This document shows positions 8,662 to 17,804 of a stretch of 64,000 bases of DNA, piece by piece (within the stretch, counting starts at the first letter, position 1; every line of letters begins with the position of its first letter). A program made the translations under genes and the position numbers. This DNA comes from Pseudomonas synxantha BG33R (GTDB taxonomy: Bacteria; Pseudomonadota; Gammaproteobacteria; Pseudomonadales; Pseudomonadaceae). Under the pieces are notes generated by a model. That model saw only the letters and a program-made list of their open reading frames with translations. It did not search any database and had not been told where the DNA came from. Location of the stretch: contig NZ_CM001514.1 of the NCBI RefSeq assembly GCF_000263715.2, positions 2,962,936 through 3,026,935 of the forward strand, read 5' to 3'.

Positions 8662-10815
8662 TCAGAAGCTGTATTTGGCGGTCAGCATCATGTTGCGCGG
8701 GCTGCCATAGGAGTCGCCGCCATATTCCACATCGTCGGCGATGGACTGGTAGTAGTGACGATCGAAGATGTTGTTGGCGTTGAGTTGCAGGTCCAGGTGC
8801 TGGTTGACCCCGTAGCCGGCCATCAGGTCGGTGACTGCGTAACCGCCTTGCTTGAGCCGGTAGGTGCTGCCATCGGCCAGCTTGATGTCGTTGTACATGC
8901 GGCTCTGCCAGGAGATGTTGCCGCCGACCCGGAGTTTTTCCAGCGGGCCCTGGAAGTTATAGCGAGTGGTCAGTTTGAACAGGTGTTCCGGGGTGTCGGT
9001 GTCGAACTGCTTGTTGACCTTCTGCGGGTTGGCGTCGTCCTTGATCGTGTGGGTTCGTGCGTAGGTGTAGCCACCGCCGACTTGCCAGTTCTCGGTCAAG
9101 GCACCTTGCAGTTCGAAGTCGATGCCCTGGCTGCGGATTTCCCCCGAGGCCTGGTTGCAAGAGGCCTGTGGGCAGTTCGGTACAACGATCTTCACGGCGC
9201 GGTTTTCCTGGTCGACGCGGAACAGCGCCACGCTCGCATTCAACGCGCCCCCCAGGTATTCGCCCTTGAGGCCGATTTCATAGTTCTTGCCGACGATGGG
9301 CTTGAGCGGGGTGCCGGCAGTGCTCTTCTCTTTCTGTGGCGTGAAAATGTCGCTGTAGCTTACATACACCGAGTGCTGGTCGTTCAGTTCGTAGATCAAG
9401 CCGGCGTAGCGGGTGAGGTTGCGGGTAACCTTGTAGTCGCCGTCGCCATCACGGTTGTCATAGTCATACCAATCCAGGCGCCCGCCAAGGATCAGCTTCA
9501 ACGGGTCGGCCAGGCTCAGGCGCGAGGTCAGGTAGAAACCGTCCTGGGTGGTGACTTCGCGGGCGTTGTTGGTACGGGTGAAGTTCGGTTTGCCGGCGTT
9601 GATCGGCCAGTTCATCTCATACGGGCTGTAGTTATGAGTGGTCATGTCGTAGATGCGCTTGCTGGCGCCCACCACCAGTTCATGAGTGCGCCCGAACGCC
9701 TCGAACGGGCCGCTGGCAAAGGCGTCGACGCCGGCCTGGTTTTCATCATAGCTGGCCTGATACACCGTGCGGGCGAGGGTCTTGTTGGTCCAGCGCGATT
9801 GATAGGAGCCGGAGAACAATGCGTCCTGTTCGGAATAATTGGCGTTGACCTGCAGGCTCCAGTCATTGGCCAGGCGCTGGCGCAGCTCGGCGAACACGGT
9901 ATTGATTTCCTGGTCTTTGTTTTCCCAGTCGGTACCGGGGTTGTAAGAGCGCGACAGGTCCAGGTGACGGCCATCCAGGCCGACCATCGAGGCCCCCCAG
10001 AAGTAGTTGGTCTTGTCCTTCTGGTTCGAGTAGCCGAGGGTGAGAGTGGTGTCTTCGCTCAGATCGGCTTCGGTGACGGCGTAGAACAGGCCGTGATCCT
10101 GCTCGGCCTTGTCGATAAAGCTGTTGGCGTCGCGGTAGGATGTGACGACGCGACCGCGCCAGGTGCCACTGGGGTTGAGCGGGCTGGAGGCGTCAAACTC
10201 GCCACGGTAGTCATCCCAGCTGCCGGCGGCGCCGGTGAGGGTGACTTTCTGTTCGTCCAGGGGCCGCTTGCGGATCAGGTTGATGGCCGCCGAGGGGTTG
10301 CCCGCGCCGGTCACCAGGCCGGTAGCGCCGCGCACCACCTCGACGCGGTCGAACATCGCCAGGTTCGGCTGGGCGCCCACCGACGCGCCGTTGTAACCGC
10401 TGGGGATGCCGTCATACATGAGGTTGTCGACATTGAAGCCGCGTGCGGTGTAAGACTGCCGGCCGGGGCCGTTGGAGTAGTTCAGGAACAACCCGGGCGT
10501 GGCGTTGACCACGTCGTTGATGCTGGTCATGGCCTGGTCATCCATGCGCTGGCGTGTAATCACGGTGACAGCTTGTGGGGTTTCACGCAGGGTCAGCGGC
10601 AGTTTGGTCGCGGTTTTCATCGAGCCGGTGGTGTACGACTCGCTGCCTTCGGTGGTTGCGCCAAGCTGCTGGCCCGAGACCTGGGTGGCGCCCAGCTCAA
10701 TGGTGGCCGGGGCTTCGGCGTCGGCGGCCAGTGCCGCGTGGGAGGTTGTCAGGCAGATAGCAATTGCAATCGAGCCAGGTGAAAAAACGTTGCTGCCGCG
10801 TTGTTGCACGAACAT
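8662..10815 (-). CDS. TonB-dependent siderophore receptor without signalling domain
   Basis: The 717-residue receptor starts at the ATG at 10813-10815 with GGAG ten bases upstream. A signal peptide (MFVQQRGSNV ... AALAADAEA) leads directly to the plug (LRETPQAVTVITRQRMDD, RGFNVDNLMYDG). There is no STN domain. The barrel ends in the terminal Phe of LTAKYSF. The plug is clearly paralogous to that of the receptor at 2397-4829. A Fur-box-like site lies 48 bp upstream of the start. The gene has no sigma/anti-sigma partner and probably only transports. The ligand is unknown. Confidence 0.92.
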   Translation of the reverse strand: MFVQQRGSNVFSPGSIAIAICLTTSHAALAADAEAPATIELGATQVSGQQLGATTEGSESYTTGSMKTATKLPLTLRETPQAVTVITRQRMDDQAMTSINDVVNATPGLFLNYSNGPGRQSYTARGFNVDNLMYDGIPSGYNGASVGAQPNLAMFDRVEVVRGATGLVTGAGNPSAAINLIRKRPLDEQKVTLTGAAGSWDDYRGEFDASSPLNPSGTWRGRVVTSYRDANSFIDKAEQDHGLFYAVTEADLSEDTTLTLGYSNQKDKTNYFWGASMVGLDGRHLDLSRSYNPGTDWENKDQEINTVFAELRQRLANDWSLQVNANYSEQDALFSGSYQSRWTNKTLARTVYQASYDENQAGVDAFASGPFEAFGRTHELVVGASKRIYDMTTHNYSPYEMNWPINAGKPNFTRTNNAREVTTQDGFYLTSRLSLADPLKLILGGRLDWYDYDNRDGDGDYKVTRNLTRYAGLIYELNDQHSVYVSYSDIFTPQKEKSTAGTPLKPIVGKNYEIGLKGEYLGGALNASVALFRVDQENRAVKIVVPNCPQASCNQASGEIRSQGIDFELQGALTENWQVGGGYTYARTHTIKDDANPQKVNKQFDTDTPEHLFKLTTRYNFQGPLEKLRVGGNISWQSRMYNDIKLADGSTYRLKQGGYAVTDLMAGYGVNQHLDLQLNANNIFDRHYYQSIADDVEYGGDSYGSPRNMMLTAKYSF

Positions 10816-10862
10816 GGATAGAGAGCTCCCAAAGGCCATCCGTGGCGAATAAAAAATCTGTT

Positions 10863-10881
10863 GATAATTATTCGCATCAGT
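10863..10881 (-). promoter_or_regulatory. Candidate Fur box upstream of TonB receptor gene
   Basis: The site reads GATAATTATTCGCATCAGT on the plus strand and matches the classical 19-bp Fur consensus at 12 of 19 positions by my alignment, including the perfect half GATAAT. It lies 48-66 bp upstream of the receptor start, a normal place for Fur repression of an iron-uptake gene. Confidence 0.5.
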
Positions 10882-10922
10882 GTGTCAGATTGAGCCCATG
10901 GGAAAAAGCCTTGCGTGGTCCT

Positions 10923-11010
10923 GCAGGAGCGAGTTTGCTCGCGAAAAACGTCAACGATTACGCGTGTTTGCTGAATGAACGCTGCGTCTGTGAGTTCTTC
11001 GCGAGCAAGG
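10923..11010. repeat. REPIN element (two inverted REP sequences)
   Basis: A left arm GCAGGAGCGAGTTTGCTCGC and a right arm TTCGCGAGCAAGG face each other across about 50 bp. This is the inverted-pair layout of REPINs in P. fluorescens. It lies between the autotransporter and TonB receptor genes. Its interior resembles that of the element at 60117-60213 read on the other strand, so the two belong to one family. Confidence 0.75.
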
Positions 11011-11018
11011 TTTTCAGA

Positions 11019-13642
11019 TCAGAACTTCATACTTACGCCAATCGTCCCTCGGTGGCCGTTCAAGTTATTGCTGTCCAGGTTGCGGTCATAGCCGATCTCG
11101 CCGTACAGGTTAATATCTTTGGCCACCTGAAGGATGGCGCCAAGCCGGGCGTCCATCGTGGTGGATTTCTGTTCGGTGTCTATACGCGTCACATCGTTGA
11201 ATATCACACTGTTGTCCCCGGCGCTGGAATGCCAGACATTCGCACGCACATAAGGCTGCAGCGGCAGGCCATTGACGGTGTAATCGCCGCGCAAGCGCAC
11301 ACCCAGGCGCGTAGTGACGTTGGTATCGGCGTCATAGGAAACCTCGGAAATACCGTCGTTCTGGCTATCGAGCTTGGTTTTGCCGACGATCAACTGCGCC
11401 TGCGGCTCCAGAATCCAGCGAGCACTCAGCGCGAACGGCCAGCCCACTTCGGCGGAGGCGGTAACGTTATGCCCGCGGGTTTTCATCTTGACGCCACGCG
11501 CTGACTCGTTGTTGCCATCAAAGCGGGTGCCCATCAACACCAGGTCAAGATAAGCCTGGTTGGCGCCGATCAGTGTCCAGTAGACCCCCAGGCTATCGCC
11601 GCGCAAAACACCAGGTCAAGATAAGCCTGGTTGGCGCCGATCAGTGTCCAGTAGACCCCCAGGCTATCGCCGCGCAAGGTGGTTTTGCCGGCGTCCTTGT
11701 CCTCCCAGCCGCCGTTGAAGCCTTTTACATTGCCTCTGAAGCGACTGTGACCGACGAAGAACCCAAGGCGCTGCAACAGGCCGTTTTCCAGCAGGCTGGC
11801 GAACACATCTGTGCCGACCTGGAACCCTGTCAGCGAACCGTCCAACGTAGGGTTGACCGCACCGGCAAAACTCTGGCGGCTGCTGCTGCCGTAGACCCGG
11901 CCCCAACCTGCCGGCATGACGCCGGTTTGCTGTTGCCGGCTCTGATCGCCCATGCGCTCGTGATAGGTGCCGAGCATGCCCTGCACGATTTGCTGCGCGG
12001 CAGGAAACAACACAGAGTACAGCGGTACTTCGGGGCGATAGATCGGGACCTCTTTGTCAGTGGGGTTAGACGGCAGGGGCGGGGTTCCAACCACCGGCTC
12101 AGGCACTGGCGTAACCGGCCCTTCAGGTTCGGGCAGCGGTGTGACCGGAATCGTGGAGCGCAGGTAATAACTCTGCTCTGTTCCAGCCGTGCCCGCGCCT
12201 TTGAACAGGTAGTAGTCAAACGCCCCGGCCGTTACCGTATTGCCCAAGGTAAAGGCAGTGCCAGGCCCGCTGGCGTCATTGAGCGCCTGCACTACCTGGA
12301 TGCCGTCTTGTAACGTCGCTGCGCCGGCGCCCCCAAGGTTGGTGATCAACAGAGTGGTGTTGCCCAGCAGTGTGCCGCTGCTGACCACCAGTTTGTCGCT
12401 GGCCGAGTCGTCTGCTCCCAACACGGTTTGCAGCGCCAGACGCCCGCCGTTGCCGGTGTAATTGCCGTTGATGGTCAAGGTGTCATGGGCGGTGGTGCTG
12501 CCAGTGACCATGTCGAGGGTGCCACTGTTGGTCACGTTGACCAACTGGCCGGCGGTAAACGGATTGATCCCGCCTGTGTTGACCAGCAGCGCACTGGTGC
12601 TGTCAATGAGCAGGGCGCCGGTGCCAGTCTCGCTGTCCCCCAGGGTCAACGTCCCGCCCAGGTTCATTTGTGAGCCGTTGTCCAGGCGAATGCTTTCCCA
12701 GTTGGCAAACAGGCCGGGATCAGCGGTTTTGGTGTTGTTCAGGGTCAGGGCGTCAATCCCCACGCCACCATCTATCAGTTGCGCCGCCGCCACTTGCTCA
12801 GCCACTAGCCCCTGAAGCAACGCCGTATCGTCGCCGGCCCCCATTGACACGGAGGAATGCAGGTTGCCGCCGGACCAGATAAATTCATCGTTACCGAAGC
12901 TGAGCAACACTTGCCCGTTAACCTCACCACCGGAAATGATCACCTGATCGTCACCGCCGCTGACGCTGATATTGCCGCCCACGAACGCGTTGTTCGAGAT
13001 CAGGATGGTGTCTTTACCGAAGCCGGTCACCAGGTTGCCGATGATCCTGCCACCAGACATATCGAACCGGTTGTCATCGAGTTTCATGTTGACCCGGCCG
13101 ATGGTGCCGCCGGTCATCGTCGCATTGTCGCCGTCGTCGAAACCGCCGGTGATGGTGCCGTCGCTCATGTTGAAGACGTCCAGGCCGTCGCCCTGTTCCA
13201 GCGAGGCAATGGTGCCGCCGCGCATGTCAAAACGGTCGATCCCCGAGCCCTGGTTGACAGCGCCTGCCTGGCCCCCGGAAATCTCCACCACATCAGCGCC
13301 CGCGCCTTGGCTGATGGATCCGGTGATACTGCCCTGGTTGAGCTGGAAAATGTTATTGCCATCACCCTGGTTGAGGTTGCCATCGATGCCCGCGCTCGGG
13401 CCGTTGACAACCACGTGATCCTTGCCGCTTCCAAAGATCACATTCCCGCTCACTCGCCCCGTGGCGGTGAGTTCGAGGGTGTTGTCGCCGCCGGTATCGG
13501 TAAAGCCCGGCGCGGTGGCGCTGTCACAACGGGAGGTGTCGTTGCCTGGCGTGTTGTTGACCGTGCACGCCGCATACGAGGCAAACGGCCATGCCGTCAC
13601 AATAATCGCTGAGTACAACAAAGAAGTTATCCGTGTGCGCAT
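11019..13642 (-). pseudogene. Type V autotransporter, frame broken by a 71-bp tandem duplication
   Basis: The N-terminal frame starts at the ATG at 13640-13642 with GAGGA upstream and a signal peptide ending near FASYAAC. It encodes a repeat-rich passenger with many NQGSITGSISQGAGADVVE-like strands, a proline-rich linker, and the start of an autotransporter beta-barrel (GWGRVYGSSSRQSFAG). The frame then runs out at 11570. The rest of the barrel (RGDSLGVYWTLIGANQ to the terminal Phe) is in another frame, 11019-11606. A perfect 71-bp tandem repeat at 11536-11677 causes the shift. Removing one copy leaves 2553 nt, exactly 851 codons, an intact 850-residue protein. The barrel cannot form as the gene stands. 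An assembly error is the alternative. Confidence 0.85.
11536..11677. repeat. Perfect 71-bp tandem duplication inside the autotransporter barrel
   Basis: Copy 1 is 11536-11606 and copy 2 is 11607-11677, each beginning AACACCAGGTCAAGATAAGC and ending GCCGCGCAA. I see no mismatches. A 71-bp period is not a multiple of three, so it shifts the frame by two. The absence of mutations between the copies implies a very recent event, a reversible slippage product or an assembly artefact. Confidence 0.95.
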
Positions 13643-13892
13643 GATCCGTCCTCGCTTGAGCACAATGATGTCCCGTCGCCCGGAACAGCGGGCGCGGTTC
13701 AAAACCATGGCAACAACGAACGCGATACGGATCAGGGACTACGAGTTACCTGCATCTGAAAACACCGGGCAATGCAATGGGTTGGCATGGCTTTCTCGAC
13801 TGCACCTCAACTGGCGCAGCACTTGTCGCACCTTAGTTGCAGATCGAAAAGGCCGCCACTGTAAAACCTGACAGGTATAGACGAGCCAATGC

Positions 13893-14654
13893 CTAGGTGA
13901 ACACGATCTCGTAGGGTTCGCGCATACGCTCAAGCAACACCTGGGCGAGCATGGGCGGCAAGCCGATCTGCGGGTCGCCGACCAATTGGCTGGCGTAGGC
14001 ATGGGCAGCGTGCAGTTTGCGCGCCACGCTCCAGGTGTCCAGGCGCACCTTGCGTGCACGTTGCCAGGGAATCACCGCACCTTCGCGTGCCGGCCAATGC
14101 CAGGCCCAGATCGCCAGTTCATACAGGCGAGCGCCCACCAGGCTACAGGCTTTTGCACTCGCCCGACCGACTGCATCGTGGTCGTCATTGCCGTCATTGC
14201 GCCAGGTGGTAAACACCACGTCTCCAGGTTGCAAGTAGCGCGCAATGAACTGGCTCATCGGTTGCTCGTGGGCAGCTAGCGCGTCGTCGCAAAACCCACC
14301 GCGAATCCATTTGAGGCTGTGCAACGGCATACCGAGGCGGCGCAATGCCTCGGCGCTTTCCTGGGGGCGCACCACGCTCAAGCGCCTGGCCGGCCACACC
14401 TGTGAGCCTGGATGGCTGGCGCTGCCATCGGTGATGGAGATCAATTTCAGCGGATGCTCGCGGGTGCTGAGCAGTTGCAGCAAACCGCCGCACGCCAGGA
14501 CTTCATCGCCAGGGTGGGGCGCTATCACCACAACCCGGGCACCGGGCGGCACCAGGGTAGCCAGTGCGAGGCAGGGGATTTGCGCCAACTGCGGCGCGCT
14601 GTTCCAGATTTGCGCGGGGCCGCGACGGCCTTCGCTTGAGGAGGCAGGCTTCAT
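13893..14654 (-). CDS. PIG-L family deacetylase-like protein lacking the catalytic Asp
   Basis: The 253-residue protein has the PIG-L fold signature but reads APHPGDE (H47, G49, D50, E51) where active members have (A/P)HPDDE. In MshB the first Asp of that motif is the general base, while the His and second Asp bind zinc. Here the base is Gly and the zinc ligands are kept; the later DDHDAVGRASAK motif with its His is also present. It closely resembles the paralogue at 16050-16808, which has the intact motif. A 143-bp gap separates it from the upstream glycosyltransferase gene, so it may have its own promoter. It may be catalytically dead or altered. Confidence 0.82.
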   Translation of the reverse strand: MKPASSSEGRRGPAQIWNSAPQLAQIPCLALATLVPPGARVVVIAPHPGDEVLACGGLLQLLSTREHPLKLISITDGSASHPGSQVWPARRLSVVRPQESAEALRRLGMPLHSLKWIRGGFCDDALAAHEQPMSQFIARYLQPGDVVFTTWRNDGNDDHDAVGRASAKACSLVGARLYELAIWAWHWPAREGAVIPWQRARKVRLDTWSVARKLHAAHAYASQLVGDPQIGLPPMLAQVLLERMREPYEIVFT

Positions 14655-14797
14655 GGGGTGTCACGTCCTTGTCGGTGGGTAATGCTCTTGACTTCAGCGC
14701 AGGCTCCGCTGCGGTGAGTGCACGGCATTCCAATCCTGGGATGCTATGCAAGGCACTCTCAGCATAGACAAGGATGTGTCACAGGTTTGTCGTTTTT

Positions 14798-15457
14798 TTA
14801 CGAAACCAGCATCAGGCTTTTCAGGTAATCGCCGAAACCGCCCTGGGCGCGGCAATCCAGGCGTGCGCTGGTGACCACTTGCGGCGCATGGCTCCAGGCA
14901 ATGGAAGCACCGCAACGTTCCAGTTCACGCACTAATTGCACATCCTCGTGGCACGCCAGCGGTTCAAAGCCGCCGGCCTGCACATAGGCACTGGCACTCA
15001 CGCCCAAGTTAGCGCCATGGATGTGCCGGTGGCCATCACGCGCGTGGTAAGCCTGGTGATAACGAATCTGCGCCGCGGGGTCGAACCCCTCACTCCAGGC
15101 GTCCACGGTCACGGTGCCACACACCGCGTCACAGCCCAGGGCCAGTTGAGCCACCAGCCAGTCGGGGGCCACGCGGCTGTCGGCGTCAGTACAGGAAATC
15201 CAGTGCGCCCCCTGGTTCAACAAGTGCCGTGCGCCGACGCCTCGTGCTCGCCCTACGTTGCGTGCCTGTACCTGCACGCTTTGCACATCATGCGCCTGGG
15301 CGATCGCTGCGCTGGCATCGCTGCAACTGTCGAGCACTACCAGGATCTGCACCGTTTCCCCGTGCAACCCCGGATGGTTGGCGGCGATCTGCGCAGCCCT
15401 CAGGCAGTCATCCAGCAGCGCTTCTTCGTTGTGCACCGGAATCAAGATGCCGATCAT
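14798..15457 (-). CDS. Family 2 glycosyltransferase
   Basis: The 219-residue protein opens with the GT-A fold start MIGILIPVHNEEALLDDCL, followed by VVLDSCSDASA and the DxD-type motif CTDADSRVAPDWL. A later HEDVQLVRELERCG fits the acceptor/base region (ED). There are no clear membrane spans, so it is probably cytoplasmic. Its ATG overlaps the methyltransferase stop (ATGA), which implies translational coupling. It probably transfers a sugar in the same pathway as the neighbouring deacetylase and methyltransferase. Donor and acceptor are unknown. Confidence 0.85.
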   Translation of the reverse strand: MIGILIPVHNEEALLDDCLRAAQIAANHPGLHGETVQILVVLDSCSDASAAIAQAHDVQSVQVQARNVGRARGVGARHLLNQGAHWISCTDADSRVAPDWLVAQLALGCDAVCGTVTVDAWSEGFDPAAQIRYHQAYHARDGHRHIHGANLGVSASAYVQAGGFEPLACHEDVQLVRELERCGASIAWSHAPQVVTSARLDCRAQGGFGDYLKSLMLVS

Positions 15458-16053
15458 CGCAACCCCTCATGGCGCGCGACCGAGGTGCCATCGCGGCTCC
15501 ACAAATCGAGCAGAAAATCCTTGTCATGATGCTGTACCAGCGGTGGCATACCCAGTCGGTGCTGGAGCAGGGCGTGCACCTGTTCGGCGGTTTGCGGGCA
15601 ACCGTCAATGGGCGGGCGCCAGTGGCAGGCCAGGAGTTGGCCGTTATCGGTCAAGGCCGCCAGCGCGTGATCGATCAGACGATTCAGATCATTCGCATCC
15701 AGGTAGTAACAAAGCTCGCTCAACACGATCAGTTCGAACTGACCTGCAGGCCATTCCTGGGGCAGCCGGCGCTGTTCTACATGAGCATGAGCAAACGCGG
15801 TCAGGCGCGTCTGTGCCAGTTGCACGGCGGTGCTAGCGGTGTCGCAGCACAGCAGGCGCTCACAACGGGTCGCCAGTTCGGCGCTCAGCTCGCCGTTGGC
15901 ACAACCAGGCTCGAAGATCGAGGCATAGCGAGGTCGGGTCAGCACGGCCAGGGTCAGTGCGCGCTTGCGTTGTTCGTACCAGCGCTGACGAAACGCCCAG
16001 GGGTCGTCGTTGCCGGCAAACAGTTGATCAAAGTACGGGGTGGCCACACTCAT
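15454..16053 (-). CDS. NodS-like SAM-dependent methyltransferase
   Basis: The 199-residue protein has the class I methyltransferase motif I as IFEPGCANGELSAELA, preceded by the NodS-type opening YFDQLFAGNDDPWAFRQRWYE. A second motif FELIVLSELCYYLD follows. NodS proteins N-methylate a deacetylated amino sugar during Nod-factor synthesis. The adjacent PIG-L deacetylase makes an amino-sugar substrate plausible here, but that is inference. Both ends overlap neighbouring genes by 4 nt (ATGA), so it sits in a tightly coupled operon. Confidence 0.85.
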   Translation of the reverse strand: MSVATPYFDQLFAGNDDPWAFRQRWYEQRKRALTLAVLTRPRYASIFEPGCANGELSAELATRCERLLCCDTASTAVQLAQTRLTAFAHAHVEQRRLPQEWPAGQFELIVLSELCYYLDANDLNRLIDHALAALTDNGQLLACHWRPPIDGCPQTAEQVHALLQHRLGMPPLVQHHDKDFLLDLWSRDGTSVARHEGLR

Positions 16054-16808
16054 ACAAACACCACTTCAAAAGGTTGCAGCAAGCGTTCCACTACGTAGGG
16101 TGCCAGCACCGGCGGCAGGCCGACCTGCGGGTCGCCCTCCAACTGGCTGGCGAACGCGTGGATCGCGTGGCGTTTGCGTGCCACTTGCTCGGGCGTCAAT
16201 GCAATCTTGCGCGCCCGATGCCAGGGCACCCGGTGATCTTCGGCAGTTGCCCAGTGCCAGGTCCACACCGGCAGTTCGCACAGGGTGGCGCCGACAGCCT
16301 GGACCGCTTTAGCGCTGGCACGGCCCACCGCTTCGTGGTCGCAATGGCCATCCTCGCGCCAGGTGGCGAACACGATGTCGGTGGGTTTGAGGTGGCGCTG
16401 GATGAACTCGCACAGTTGGGCTTCGCGCTCGGCCACCTTGCTGTCGGTAAAACCGCCGCGCAGCCACTTCAAGCTGTGCAACGGCAGGCCCAGGCGGTGC
16501 AGAGCCTGGGCCGACTCCTGCGGCCGCACCACGCCCAGGCGTGCCACCGGCCAGCGTTTGGAACCGGGATGGCTGGCGCTGCCGTCGGTGACGGAGATCA
16601 ACAGGATTGGGCGCTCCAATACGGCCAGACCTTGCAGCAGGCCACCGCTGCCGAGCACTTCATCGTCCGGGTGCGGTGCGATGATCACCGCGCGGTGCCC
16701 CTGCGGTACCAACTGCGCGGCGCTGATGTGCGGCAACTCGGCCAGCCGTGCCGAGGTTTGCCAATGATTGAGTGGGGTGCCCTGGCCGACAATCGGATTG
16801 GGTTTCAT
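16050..16808 (-). CDS. PIG-L family N-acetyl-sugar deacetylase
   Basis: The 252-residue protein carries the intact active-site motif APHPDDE (H46, D48, D49, E50) and the downstream zinc-ligand motif CDHEAVGRASAK. PIG-L enzymes remove N-acetyl groups from GlcNAc-type sugars. The ATG at 16806-16808 overlaps the stop of the acyl-CoA dehydrogenase-like gene; a GTG three codons upstream is the alternative. It lies between that gene and the methyltransferase in one operon. The protein is paralogous to the one at 13893-14654. Confidence 0.87.
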   Translation of the reverse strand: MKPNPIVGQGTPLNHWQTSARLAELPHISAAQLVPQGHRAVIIAPHPDDEVLGSGGLLQGLAVLERPILLISVTDGSASHPGSKRWPVARLGVVRPQESAQALHRLGLPLHSLKWLRGGFTDSKVAEREAQLCEFIQRHLKPTDIVFATWREDGHCDHEAVGRASAKAVQAVGATLCELPVWTWHWATAEDHRVPWHRARKIALTPEQVARKRHAIHAFASQLEGDPQVGLPPVLAPYVVERLLQPFEVVFV

Positions 16809-17803
16809 AACTGCCACCGTCCCGAGTCGTCGCCGGCGACCAGTTCGCCGAGGGCAGCCAGGTCGCGTTCGGCATGGCTTTGCCGCACATACACCGGCAA
16901 ATCTGCCATCAACCGGGCAAAGTGCGGGTCTTTGCAGTAGGGGCCGGCGCCTACTGCATGGCCGACATGACGCATGACCTGCTCGACAGTGTCTTCAATA
17001 CATGCGCGTGCCTGTTGGGCCAGTTGCCTGGCATTGGCGCGAGGCTCGCGGTCTATCTGCTCGGCGCTGGCGCGTAGTACGCAAGCGGCGCTGTTCAGTG
17101 CGCTGTCAACTCCCCCTAAATGGGCCAGCGCATGAGGCTCCGAGCGCTGCGCACAGTGCGCGCGCAGCACTTCGCCCAGGCGTTGCGCGCCGCCGTACCA
17201 GCACGCGGCGATACCGACTCCGCCTTGCCAGAAGCCGGGGCGCGACAGGTAATCACCCGGCCCACCCACCGCGATACCCTTGGCCGCGTCGAACAGAACG
17301 TCAACGCTGCCGGTGGCAGCCATGCCCACCGCATTCCAACCCTCGTCCGACACCGTGACGCCGGGTTGATCCATCGCCACGGCCACCAGTTGCTGACGAT
17401 CATCCTCGTCCCAGGCAGTCAGCAAGCCATGGCTGACCACCGCCGCGCCGGAACACCAGGCTTTGCGTCCATCGACGATCAGCCACTGACCGTCGCGCCG
17501 TACACGCACCTTGGCTGCGGATGGTTCGGCCGCCCACATGCCCCACGTACTGGCAAGCGGCGGCAGCGGGCTGTCGAGTTCGGCAATGATCGCCAGCGCG
17601 TCGGTATGACCTTCGAACAACTTGCACAGGCGCAAGTCATGGCCGGCCACCTGGGCCAGCCGACTGAAGCGGGCCAGGGTTTCGCCGCTGCCCGGCAGCG
17701 GCAGTTGATCGAGGCCTTCTTCCTGAAGTGCCTTCAGTGCCGTACCCAGGGCGTACGTATCCGCGTAGCCCCGGTAGCCCTGAAGGAAACTGTGCAACGC
17801 CAT
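16805..17803 (-). CDS. Acyl-CoA dehydrogenase-like flavoprotein
   Basis: The 332-residue protein is shorter than typical acyl-CoA dehydrogenases (about 380). Recognisable parts are STWGMWAAEP, DGQWLIVDGRKAWCSGA (beta domain) and a helical C-terminus. The start ATG at 17801-17803 follows the glgX stop by one base, so it is translated as part of the glgX operon. I cannot identify the catalytic Glu with confidence. A role in oxidising or hydroxylating a lipid or other intermediate for the following deacetylase/methyltransferase/glycosyltransferase genes is inference. Confidence 0.75.
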   Translation of the reverse strand: MALHSFLQGYRGYADTYALGTALKALQEEGLDQLPLPGSGETLARFSRLAQVAGHDLRLCKLFEGHTDALAIIAELDSPLPPLASTWGMWAAEPSAAKVRVRRDGQWLIVDGRKAWCSGAAVVSHGLLTAWDEDDRQQLVAVAMDQPGVTVSDEGWNAVGMAATGSVDVLFDAAKGIAVGGPGDYLSRPGFWQGGVGIAACWYGGAQRLGEVLRAHCAQRSEPHALAHLGGVDSALNSAACVLRASAEQIDREPRANARQLAQQARACIEDTVEQVMRHVGHAVGAGPYCKDPHFARLMADLPVYVRQSHAERDLAALGELVAGDDSGRWQL

Positions 17804-17804
17804 C

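Noticed and set aside
8467..10782. Plus-strand open frame of 771 codons opposite the TonB receptor gene
   Set aside because: It lies antisense to a receptor with clear plug and barrel motifs. Its Val/Gly/Ala/His-rich composition is what the complement of a high-GC gene gives.
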